Of a DNA stretch of 8,862 nt, positions 1-5,281 are shown piece after piece. A program made the position numbers and the translations under genes. The notes below the pieces were generated by a model that was given only the letters and a program-made list of their open reading frames with translations, did no database searches and had not been told where the DNA came from. Each line of letters begins with the position of its first letter. The stretch's first letter is position 1. The stretch is from CAZFNQ01 sp964652125 (GTDB lineage: Bacteria; Patescibacteriota; Saccharimonadia; Saccharimonadales; JANWIN01), in contig CAZZAE010000040.1 of NCBI GenBank assembly GCA_964652125.1, forward strand, positions 1 to 8,862, given 5' to 3'.

Positions 1-36
1 ACAAAACAGCCGCTCTGGCCACTGAGCTACGTCGGC
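1..36 (-). tRNA. tRNA-Thr (anticodon UGU), 5' half, cut by window edge
   Basis: Read on the minus strand from position 36, the sequence matches the first 36 bases of a tRNA. It shows a 7-nt acceptor strand GCCGACG, TA at tRNA positions 8-9, a D stem GCTC/GAGC around an 8-nt D loop, one linker base, the 5' anticodon-stem strand GCTGT, then TT and the anticodon TGT at window positions 3-1. UGU decodes threonine ACA and, with modification, other ACN codons. The anticodon 3' stem, variable loop, T arm and acceptor 3' strand lie beyond the window, so full folding cannot be checked. It follows the TPR gene by 38 nt on the same strand. Confidence 0.88.
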
Positions 37-56
37 AGATTGGATTTAACTGCCGT

Positions 57-85
57 AGTGTAGCAAAACAGAGGTCAAATAACAA
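57..85 (-). promoter_or_regulatory. candidate promoter for tRNA-Thr
   Basis: On the minus strand a -35-like TTGTTA (80-85, 4 of 6 consensus bases) is followed after 17 nt by an extended -10, TGC plus TACACT (57-62, 4 of 6). A start about 7 nt downstream would give a pre-tRNA leader of roughly 14 nt. The -35 lies inside the last codons of the TPR gene. The match is modest, and the tRNA could simply be co-transcribed from upstream. Confidence 0.35.
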
Positions 86-728
86 CTCGGCGAGGACGAA
101 GTACACGTTTACGCCGACCGGCAGGAACGACTAATTTTGTGAGCTTATCTTTAAGTTGGTCAGCTTCCGGTGCCATACCTCGTTCTTCGTATGCTTTTAT
201 TAATAAATGGAAGGTTTCTTTATTAGGTTCTAGTTCTAATGCTCGTTCAAGCTCACGAAGTACTAATTTGTCATTTCCTAGTTTTTCTTGGACTTTCGCG
301 TAGGCGATGTGTCGAGCAGCCAATTCTTCTTCGAGTTTTAGTGCTTGTTCAAAAGCTATGGCTGCTTTAGCATAATTCTCTGTTTCGTAATATATTAGCC
401 CAAGGTTATGGAGACTGGATGGTGTCGGCTCAATACTAGAGGCAATTTCAAAGCAATCAATAGCATCTTTGTACTCTTTTTGCTTGGCATATAGTATGCC
501 TAGACGGTTGTAAGCTGCAGCATTACGTTCATCAATTTTAAGTATAGTCAGTAGGGCTTTCTCCGCTCGCAGAAATCTATTTTCCCGCATACCTTGATGG
601 GCAATGTCCCAAAGCTTGCCCATTTTATCGCTAATACGGCGCGGCAAATAAGAAAGTTCTTCATCACGGATTTTGGCGCTTCTGACCGCCAATAGACCAA
701 ATCCCAAAATTAAAGCAAGCTCATACAT
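75..728 (-). CDS. membrane-anchored tetratricopeptide repeat protein
   Basis: This 217-residue protein begins with a hydrophobic segment (about residues 3-16) followed by Arg/Lys, which suggests an N-terminal membrane anchor with the rest in the cytoplasm. Residues about 38-198 form four to five consecutive TPR units: the first around 38-69, clear ones at 70-103 and 104-136, and weaker ones at 137-170 and 171-198. The A/G-Y-x-x-A-I-x-x-F-E/A-x-A pattern and the Pro after helix B (EP, EPN) are visible. TPRs mediate protein-protein contacts, so a scaffold or assembly-factor role is likely, but no partner is shown. The C terminus (204-217) is strongly basic. It follows holB after a 32-nt gap holding a TATAAT element and ends with TGA. 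The specific function is not recognisable. Confidence 0.85.
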   Translation of the reverse strand: MYELALILGFGLLAVRSAKIRDEELSYLPRRISDKMGKLWDIAHQGMRENRFLRAEKALLTILKIDERNAAAYNRLGILYAKQKEYKDAIDCFEIASSIEPTPSSLHNLGLIYYETENYAKAAIAFEQALKLEEELAARHIAYAKVQEKLGNDKLVLRELERALELEPNKETFHLLIKAYEERGMAPEADQLKDKLTKLVVPAGRRKRVLRPRRVVI

Positions 729-736
729 GTCTCATC

Positions 737-742
737 ATTATA
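737..742 (-). promoter_or_regulatory. candidate internal -10 element before the TPR gene
   Basis: A perfect minus-strand TATAAT, within AGGTATAAT, ends exactly 8 nt before the ATG of the TPR gene. That spacing would put the transcription start at or next to the start codon, giving a leaderless mRNA. There is no convincing -35 at 16-18 nt upstream. The same 9-mer at the same distance precedes trpS, which makes chance less likely. Confidence 0.45.
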
Positions 743-760
743 CCTGACTTATGCAAAGTG

Positions 761-1630
761 TTATAGGTTAAGGAGTAAGTCACTCATCAGTAACTTCAAA
801 TTGGGATTATTTGGTAGTGTACTTTGAGCTTGAATAACCGACCCTAGTGATCTGTGCCACCTTTTCACAAGTACGGTATCATCTTTTTCACTAGCTTGCG
901 TAAGTCCGGCATGACAAAGTATTTCAAAAGCTTTTAAAAGCTGACTAAGCTTATTTCTTTGTTTGATTAGACTATCTATTTGAGTAAGCCTTTCAAAACG
1001 TGTCATGACTAATATTTGTTTAGCCAAATTAATATCTTCTATCAGCTGGTTATCGTCAGATTTATCATTGAGTAGAGTCTGCATTAGTCCGATCTGGCCA
1101 TCGCTAAGATAAAAAGCTCGCTGTATTTCTGCTGGTTTATGTCCTTGTGCAACAAAAAAATCTGTCAGGTTTTGCTGGCTAGGAGTTTTAAGGCGAATAT
1201 GTTGAGCTCGAGAACGAATAGTTGGCAAAAGGTTGGAGGAATTCGTGGACGTTAATACGATGACGGTATCGGTCGGTGGTTCCTCGAGTAATTTCAAAAA
1301 GGCATTTTGGGCTTCAACGGTCAATGACTCTGCTGATTCTACGATGAGGATACGCCTGACAGGCTTAATTCCCACTGTCTTTAATTTCATAAATTGCTGT
1401 GCCTGCCGAATAACATCAATGGAGATTGTATTATTAACTGGTTCAACTCGCAGAAAATGAGCCTTTGTAAGTTGATCATCTTCAATATCTAAGAGTCTAG
1501 CGGCCATGTAGTCGCTTAACTTGTGTTTACCCGAACCGGCAGCTCCTTCAATTATAAGAGTATGTCCTGGTGAACTTAGGAAATCACTTACTTGTTGTTT
1601 AGTCTGCTGGTGCATTAAGATTTTGGACAT
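761..1630 (-). CDS. holB: DNA polymerase III delta'-like clamp-loader subunit (AAA+ family)
   Basis: This 289-residue AAA+ protein resembles the delta' subunit, which works with delta and the DnaX protein to load the sliding clamp onto primed DNA. Visible motifs are a Walker A GAAGSGKH (29-36), a Walker B-like strand ILIVESAE (94-101), the clamp-loader signature AQNAFLKLLEEPP (107-119), a sensor 1 region LTSTNSS (126-132) and an SRC-like motif read here as SRA (140-142). The four-Cys zinc module usually found between Walker A and B in delta'/DnaX proteins is absent, and the segment between them is short. DnaX itself would be longer and zinc-bearing, so HolB is preferred. It starts 2 nt after the rluD-like stop and was probably acquired by the cluster for co-transcription rather than for any aromatic role. 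Confidence 0.85.
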   Translation of the reverse strand: MSKILMHQQTKQQVSDFLSSPGHTLIIEGAAGSGKHKLSDYMAARLLDIEDDQLTKAHFLRVEPVNNTISIDVIRQAQQFMKLKTVGIKPVRRILIVESAESLTVEAQNAFLKLLEEPPTDTVIVLTSTNSSNLLPTIRSRAQHIRLKTPSQQNLTDFFVAQGHKPAEIQRAFYLSDGQIGLMQTLLNDKSDDNQLIEDINLAKQILVMTRFERLTQIDSLIKQRNKLSQLLKAFEILCHAGLTQASEKDDTVLVKRWHRSLGSVIQAQSTLPNNPNLKLLMSDLLLNL

Positions 1631-1632
1631 GA

Positions 1633-2496
1633 CTAACTAGTGATTTTGTTAAATTCATCAGGAAGAACAGCCTCAAAAATTTGTCTTTTACGACTTGGCA
1701 AAGTTAATTCAAGTGAGAGAGCATGTAGATATAGCCGCTCAGCGACTTCACCGCCATAAAGTGTATCGCCGACGATCGGGTGCCCAAGTTGCTTTAAATG
1801 TACCCGAAGTTGATGAGTGCGACCGGTTTGTGGACTAAGCTTTATCAGGCTAAATCGATCATTTGTATTTAGTGTTTCGTATTTAGTTATTGCCGTCTTG
1901 CCATCGTTGCCAACCCGGAAGGTTTGTGGATGTTTCGGATTACGCTCAATTGGCATATCAATGATTGCATCAAGAGGATCAAGTACACCCCTGATTACAG
2001 CTATATATTCTTTTTTTACTTTTCTGGTTGAAAACTGTTTTTGTAGCCAAGACAATGTAGATGAGTTTTTGGCGCAAATCATAACACCCGAAGTCCCTCT
2101 ATCTAGCCGGTGAACTATCCCTTCTCTATTTGATGAACCCTCCAGTGGGTTACGTTGGCTTAACCATGTAGCTACTGTCGGTTCGGGGTTAAAAGCACCT
2201 TTAGAATGACTAAGTAATCCGGTTGGTTTGTTTATGACTATGCAGTCTGCGTCTTCATACAATATGGGTAAGTCAATACTTGCGACCTTGCCGAGTTTAT
2301 TAAGATCAAAATCTAATTTAATTTTGTCACCAGACTTTAGTCTATGTCCGGCTTTGGCAATTGCATCATTTACCAGTAATTGACCGCGTTGGCTTAATTT
2401 TTGCACAAACGAACGAGTCAGGAGTGGTAACTTCTCCACAATAAACACATCTAATCGTTTCTTTGCGTCATCCTCACCGGTCGTAAACAATTTCAC
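1633..2496 (-). CDS. rluD: RluA/RluD-family large-subunit pseudouridine synthase
   Basis: This 287-residue enzyme isomerises uridine to pseudouridine, most likely in 23S rRNA. It has an N-terminal S4 RNA-binding domain (about 13-62) and a catalytic domain with NKPTGLLSH (89-97), the catalytic motif HRLDRGTSG (129-137, nucleophile Asp132), and GRTHQLRVHL (225-234), which fits the family. The start is GTG at 2496-2494, overlapping the TGA of trpS as GTGA, so translation is probably coupled to trpS. Length and architecture fit RluD, but RluA-family members with different target sites (RluC, RluD and others) cannot be told apart here, so the symbol is provisional. The stop is TAG, 2 nt before the delta' gene. 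Confidence 0.88.
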   Translation of the reverse strand: MKLFTTGEDDAKKRLDVFIVEKLPLLTRSFVQKLSQRGQLLVNDAIAKAGHRLKSGDKIKLDFDLNKLGKVASIDLPILYEDADCIVINKPTGLLSHSKGAFNPEPTVATWLSQRNPLEGSSNREGIVHRLDRGTSGVMICAKNSSTLSWLQKQFSTRKVKKEYIAVIRGVLDPLDAIIDMPIERNPKHPQTFRVGNDGKTAITKYETLNTNDRFSLIKLSPQTGRTHQLRVHLKQLGHPIVGDTLYGGEVAERLYLHALSLELTLPSRKRQIFEAVLPDEFNKITS

Positions 2497-3524
2497 GCTG
2501 GCCTTAGTCCCACCGCCTTTTGGACTCTAAGTAATCTTTCGTTTGCAACTTTGTTCATAGCTGCTTCATCTTGTTCGAGCTTATTCATTAATACTTGCTC
2601 ATCTACGCATGCAAGTTTGGATTGAAAGTCACTTAGGAATTGTTTAATTTTCTCAGCAACATGGTTTTTCAGATCACCATAACTGGTTTTGCCAGTCCAT
2701 TCCTGGCTAAATTTATCTAGTGGTTTATTGCTAAGTAAAGCTGAAATTTGAAGTAAGTTGCTGACACCTACTTGTTTTGCCCAATCTAGATTAATTGTTC
2801 CCAAAGAATCAGTAGTTGCTCCAAGAATCTTTTTGGCTGCTTCATCAGGACTATCGTTAAGCAAAATAGTTCCTGCTGGGTCATCTATGCTCTTGCTCAT
2901 TTTTTTGTCGGGATTTCGCAGTGATCGAATTCGTAGACTACTACGGCTTGTGAATGCTAGTTGCTTATCCCATGGCTCAGGAACACTAAATAGATCACCA
3001 AATTTGTTGTTCATCCTCTGTGCTATATCACGGGTTAGTTCCAAATGCTGCTTTTGATCATCACCTAATGGTACATATTTAGTGCTGTAGAGCAGCATAT
3101 CTGCGGCCATAAGAATAGGATAATTAAATTGGCCAACACTAACACTATCACTGCCAAGTCTTTGAGACTTGTCTTTAAACTCAATCATTCGATTGGCTTC
3201 ACCAAAGTAAGTAAAACAATCAAGAATCCAAGCTAGCTCACTATGGGCTGGAATGTAGCTTTGGCGGTAAATAAAGGTATTGGCATTATTAATATCCAAT
3301 CCAGCAGCGACAAACATTTTTAAGTTGTCCAAGGTATTTTGATAGAGTTTGCTGTGGTCAATTGGTGTGGTAAAACTGTGCAGATCAGGCACAAACATAT
3401 TTATTTGGTATTGACCGGCGTGCTGCTTTTGCATTTCAACCATAGGTAGAATCGCCCCTAAGTAGTTGCCCAGGTGAAATTCACTATTAGCTCTCAGCCC
3501 CGTTAGTATTACTGGTTTAGTCAT
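2493..3524 (-). CDS. trpS: tryptophanyl-tRNA synthetase
   Basis: This 343-residue class I synthetase charges tRNA-Trp with tryptophan in the cytoplasm. The HIGH-type signature is HLGN (17-20), the KMSKS loop is intact (208-212), and TrpRS-specific segments are present: AADMLLY (140-146, with Asp142 at the tryptophan-recognition position) and VPLGDDQKQHLELTRDIA (151-168). The usual PTG/PSG before HLGN reads RANSEF here, a mild divergence. Length is normal for bacterial TrpRS. It lies 36 nt after the DAHP synthase stop, and its TGA overlaps the rluD GTG. The position fits the upstream leader, which encodes Trp: starvation for charged tRNA-Trp should raise its synthetase. A second, internal promoter candidate lies just before its ATG. 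Confidence 0.96.
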   Translation of the reverse strand: MTKPVILTGLRANSEFHLGNYLGAILPMVEMQKQHAGQYQINMFVPDLHSFTTPIDHSKLYQNTLDNLKMFVAAGLDINNANTFIYRQSYIPAHSELAWILDCFTYFGEANRMIEFKDKSQRLGSDSVSVGQFNYPILMAADMLLYSTKYVPLGDDQKQHLELTRDIAQRMNNKFGDLFSVPEPWDKQLAFTSRSSLRIRSLRNPDKKMSKSIDDPAGTILLNDSPDEAAKKILGATTDSLGTINLDWAKQVGVSNLLQISALLSNKPLDKFSQEWTGKTSYGDLKNHVAEKIKQFLSDFQSKLACVDEQVLMNKLEQDEAAMNKVANERLLRVQKAVGLRPA

Positions 3525-3532
3525 TGATAATT

Positions 3533-3538
3533 ATTATA
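3533..3538 (-). promoter_or_regulatory. candidate internal -10 element before trpS
   Basis: Minus-strand TATAAT within AAGGTATAAT ends exactly 8 nt before the trpS ATG, in the 36-nt gap after the DAHP synthase gene. A start 7-8 nt downstream would make a leaderless trpS mRNA. The AAGG in the same 10-mer is too far from the ATG (14 nt) to be a good Shine-Dalgarno site. No clear -35 is seen. This would give trpS a basal supply independent of the attenuator. Confidence 0.45.
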
Positions 3539-3560
3539 CCTTAAACTTGGGATTGACAGC

Positions 3561-4706
3561 TCAGGCGGCAGATTTTGAATGATGGCCATTGGGCAAGTTA
3601 TCCATGATATCTAGTAACTTTTCTTTAGTATCGGGACCTATGACCATATTTTTATCCGTTCGGCCCTCGTTTGTGCTGAGTTCCACCATTACACCGCGTA
3701 TGCGATCCATATCACTTATTTCACCATCCTCCATAGACCTGCGAATCTTCTCCATAACCTCGAAAAATCGGTCGCCGATAGCGGCATCGATATCATACAT
3801 GGGTGGTACTTTATGGGATCCATCAATAATAACAGCGCTATCGAATTGCTCAGCAATTCCACATAGGGCAGAAATATGAGCTGCTACTTTTTCACGTCGT
3901 TCATCGCGGGTTGTGTGTTTATGAAGTTCATAACCGCGGGCAACAATTCCGACTTGGTAGTTTCCGGTGCCTACCGGCAATACGCCGGTTGGGTAGCCGA
4001 GATGGTTTGGTGTACTACCGATTGTTCCGAGTTGAAAACCTGAGCCCAGATTTTCCTCACTATTGCTACGAGTAGCTGCCAGGGCCCTTTTAATGTGATC
4101 AGGGTCACCGCTAAGGTCGTTCTTAATTAAGGAAGATAAATGTATACCAGATATTACTGCACGTAAATCTGATGACGTCATATGACGTGAGCCAAGCCAA
4201 TCACCGCTTAAATACGGCGCAAGCGCTCCAAGATAAATTGGATCTGTAAATTCACTAATTATGCCAATTCCACGCTCATATACCTGGCGATAGGTAGCAT
4301 AAAGTGATTCCTGGTCACTTCTTACTATACTATTGAATAATCCACGCCAGTTACCACTTGCAGCACCGGACCTAGGCTTTGAACCTCCTAGTCGATAGAC
4401 CACTTCAACATCTGGTCGATCTTCATGTATTTCTTGAAGCAGATCAAGTACTGGCTCAATGTCTGTCTCATTATCACCTGAGCAGGGGCCACCAGCCAGT
4501 AACTTCTTTCGAGATTGACCACTATAGATGTTACCAAGAGTTCGCCTATGACCATCACGCAAATTAGTTGCTAAGTTGCCTAGATTCTCACAAATACTTG
4601 TTAAATGATCGACTCCCTCAGAAGGCAGGCGCTCAGCTAAGGTTTGAGCTGCTAATTCATCCATTGCCCAGTGGTGTTCCAGCAATTCTTGGATGTTTTC
4701 AGACAT
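3561..4706 (-). CDS. aroF: 3-deoxy-7-phosphoheptulonate (DAHP) synthase, type I AroFGH-like
   Basis: This 381-residue protein condenses phosphoenolpyruvate and erythrose 4-phosphate to DAHP, the entry step of the shikimate/aromatic pathway. Compared from memory with E. coli AroG, the key sites appear conserved: Cys75 in GGPCSGD (metal ligand), Lys110-Pro-Arg112 in SKPRSG (PEP site), SEFTDP (151-156), Arg174 in GSRH, Lys195 in LIKN, Arg258 in VARG, His298 in DGSH (metal), Glu342 in VMVEL (metal) and probably Asp359 in GPD. It is clearly divergent, with an insertion GAASGN in the KPR loop and a distinctive N terminus (1-60), so the F/G/H isozyme class cannot be assigned and the symbol is nominal. 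The ATG has AAGG 8 nt upstream. It is preceded by an aromatic-codon attenuator, strong independent support for an aromatic-pathway role. Confidence 0.88.
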   Translation of the reverse strand: MSENIQELLEHHWAMDELAAQTLAERLPSEGVDHLTSICENLGNLATNLRDGHRRTLGNIYSGQSRKKLLAGGPCSGDNETDIEPVLDLLQEIHEDRPDVEVVYRLGGSKPRSGAASGNWRGLFNSIVRSDQESLYATYRQVYERGIGIISEFTDPIYLGALAPYLSGDWLGSRHMTSSDLRAVISGIHLSSLIKNDLSGDPDHIKRALAATRSNSEENLGSGFQLGTIGSTPNHLGYPTGVLPVGTGNYQVGIVARGYELHKHTTRDERREKVAAHISALCGIAEQFDSAVIIDGSHKVPPMYDIDAAIGDRFFEVMEKIRRSMEDGEISDMDRIRGVMVELSTNEGRTDKNMVIGPDTKEKLLDIMDNLPNGHHSKSAA

Positions 4707-4729
4707 TATATCTACCTTACTATTAAACT

Positions 4730-4749
4730 AAAAACCGCCTTTTGGCGGT
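4730..4749 (-). terminator. intrinsic terminator/attenuator upstream of DAHP synthase
   Basis: On the minus strand ACCGCC (4749-4744), an AAAA loop (4743-4740) and GGCGGT (4739-4734) form a perfect 6-bp stem, five of the pairs G-C, running into five T (4734-4730). It lies after the promoter and leader peptide but 24 nt before the DAHP synthase ATG, the position of an attenuator. It also catches any readthrough from the ribosomal operon ending at 4886. Its 5' arm is the same sequence used by the antiterminator, so the two structures are mutually exclusive. Confidence 0.93.
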
Positions 4750-4795
4750 CTTGCTTCATTAATAATTGACTCTCTTACAACAAGCAAAGACCGCC
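4744..4795 (-). promoter_or_regulatory. antiterminator hairpin of the aromatic attenuator
   Basis: On the minus strand the 5' arm GGCGGTCTTTGCTT (4795-4782) pairs with AAGCAAGACCGCC (4756-4744): 13 base pairs with one bulged T (4788) around a 25-nt loop. The 3' arm contains ACCGCC, the 5' arm of the terminator, so forming this stem frees GGCGGT and removes the terminator. The 5' arm begins 2 nt after the leader stop codon. A ribosome resting on that stop, with a footprint of about 15 nt from the P-site codon, would cover roughly 4803-4789 and mask GGCGGTC. A ribosome stalled at the Tyr-Trp-Phe codons would end near 4807-4801 and leave it free. Confidence 0.87.
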
Positions 4796-4797
4796 GG

Positions 4798-4848
4798 TTA
4801 GCGGATTTCAAACCAATAGGTTTCAAATTCTTGCTTTTTGTAAAACAC
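4798..4848 (-). CDS. aromatic-rich leader peptide of the DAHP synthase attenuator
   Basis: This 16-codon ORF starts with GTG (4848-4846), ends with TAA (4800-4798) and reads M-FYKKQEFETYWFEIR. Six of sixteen residues are aromatic (Phe2, Tyr3, Phe8, Tyr11, Trp12, Phe13), and all three end products of the pathway occur as a run Tyr-Trp-Phe. Its likely role is to be translated rather than to act as a protein: slow decoding at these codons reports low charged tRNA for Phe, Tyr or Trp and lets the antiterminator form. There is no ATG in frame and no Shine-Dalgarno sequence, and an in-frame TAA lies two codons upstream, so GTG is the only sensible start. It lies 9 nt after the proposed -10, implying a leaderless or nearly leaderless transcript. 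I do not know of a named homologue. Confidence 0.85.
   Translation of the reverse strand: MFYKKQEFETYWFEIR
4806..4827 (-). promoter_or_regulatory. hairpin over the stall codons of the leader peptide
   Basis: Minus-strand TTT-G-AAACC (4827-4819), a TATT loop (4818-4815) and GGTTT-G-AAA (4814-4806) form eight base pairs with one central G-G mismatch. The hairpin spans codons Phe8 to Ile15, including the Tyr-Trp-Phe run. It may act as the RNA polymerase pause hairpin or simply be part of the untranslated-state fold. It is A-T rich, so only moderately stable. Confidence 0.5.
4829..4836 (-). repeat. AAGCAAGA, copy of the antiterminator 3' arm inside the leader ORF
   Basis: Minus-strand AAGCAAGA occurs here (leader codons 5-7) and again at 4756-4749, the outer half of the antiterminator 3' arm. 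This copy can therefore pair with TCTTTGCTT (4790-4782) with the same one-T bulge. Together with CCGC (4804-4801) pairing to GCGG (4794-4791), it could sequester the antiterminator 5' arm when the leader is not translated, making termination the default state. Confidence 0.5.
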
Positions 4849-4857
4849 ACTTTAAGT

Positions 4858-4884
4858 TTAATACTACAGTGACGTATATGTCAA
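4858..4884 (-). promoter_or_regulatory. promoter of the DAHP synthase attenuator operon
   Basis: A perfect -35 TTGACA (4884-4879) begins 1 nt after the rpsI stop codon. With a 15-nt spacer the -10 is TATTAA (4863-4858, 4 of 6). A 17-nt spacer would give the weaker TTAAAC (4861-4856). Either places the start at about 4851-4848, at or just before the leader GTG. The exact -10 is uncertain, but the perfect -35 and the downstream attenuator make a promoter here likely. Confidence 0.65.
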
Positions 4885-4885
4885 G

Positions 4886-5281
4886 TTAACGCTTGGTAAA
4901 TTGTCGCTGTTTGCGAGCACCTTTAAGACCAAATTTCTTGCGTTCTTTTTCACGCGGATCACGACCGAGTAAGTCTGCTCGTTTCAGTGTACTTTTTAGG
5001 TCTTCATTCATGGTAACAAGAGCTTTGGCGATACCTAGCTGTACAGCTTCAGTTTGTCCGGCCAGTCCACCACCGTTAACTTTGGCACTTATATCAAATT
5101 TGTTATTTTGTTCAATAATTGTAAACGGTCTTTCAAGTATATTTAGAAGTAGCTTGCTCCCGGCGAAATATTCTTCAGCTGGCTTGTCGTTAATAGTTAT
5201 AACTCCTTTACCGCTTTGTAGTCTGACTCTGGCGGTGGCACTCTTGCGCCGACCAATTGCATAGAAATAGTTTTGTGCCAT
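4886..5281 (-). CDS. rpsI: 30S ribosomal protein uS9
   Basis: This 131-residue protein is a full-length uS9 of the small-subunit head, whose C-terminal tail reaches the P-site tRNA. It shows YAIGRRKSATARV (7-19), the GGGLAGQ core (70-76), DPREKERKKFGLKGARK (107-123) and the expected basic end with terminal Lys-Arg (QFTKR). The ATG overlaps the rplM TAA by one base (TAATG), with AAAGG about 9 nt upstream, so translation is likely coupled. It is the last gene of the ribosomal block. No intrinsic terminator separates its stop from the next promoter; the nearest one, at 4749-4730, is the downstream attenuator. Confidence 0.97.
   Translation of the reverse strand: MAQNYFYAIGRRKSATARVRLQSGKGVITINDKPAEEYFAGSKLLLNILERPFTIIEQNNKFDISAKVNGGGLAGQTEAVQLGIAKALVTMNEDLKSTLKRADLLGRDPREKERKKFGLKGARKQRQFTKR

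Noticed and set aside
3553..3558. Plus-strand TTGACA.
   Set aside because: No -10-like hexamer lies 16-18 nt downstream and no plus-strand gene follows.
4705..4710. TATAAT overlapping the DAHP synthase ATG as a promoter.
   Set aside because: It includes the start codon itself, so transcription would begin inside the gene; AAGG at 4718-4715 serves as the ribosome binding site for a transcript coming through the attenuator.
4728..4850. Second ORF from GTG at 4850 through the attenuator to TAG at 4728 (40 codons).
   Set aside because: It overlaps the aromatic leader in another frame, is not enriched for any regulatory amino acid, has no ribosome binding site, and its end inside the terminator tract is explained by the RNA structure.
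4707..4885. T-box or protein-binding riboswitch instead of a leader-peptide attenuator.
   Set aside because: No T-box consensus or long specifier stem is visible, whereas the aromatic leader ORF and ribosome-compatible spacing explain the region fully.
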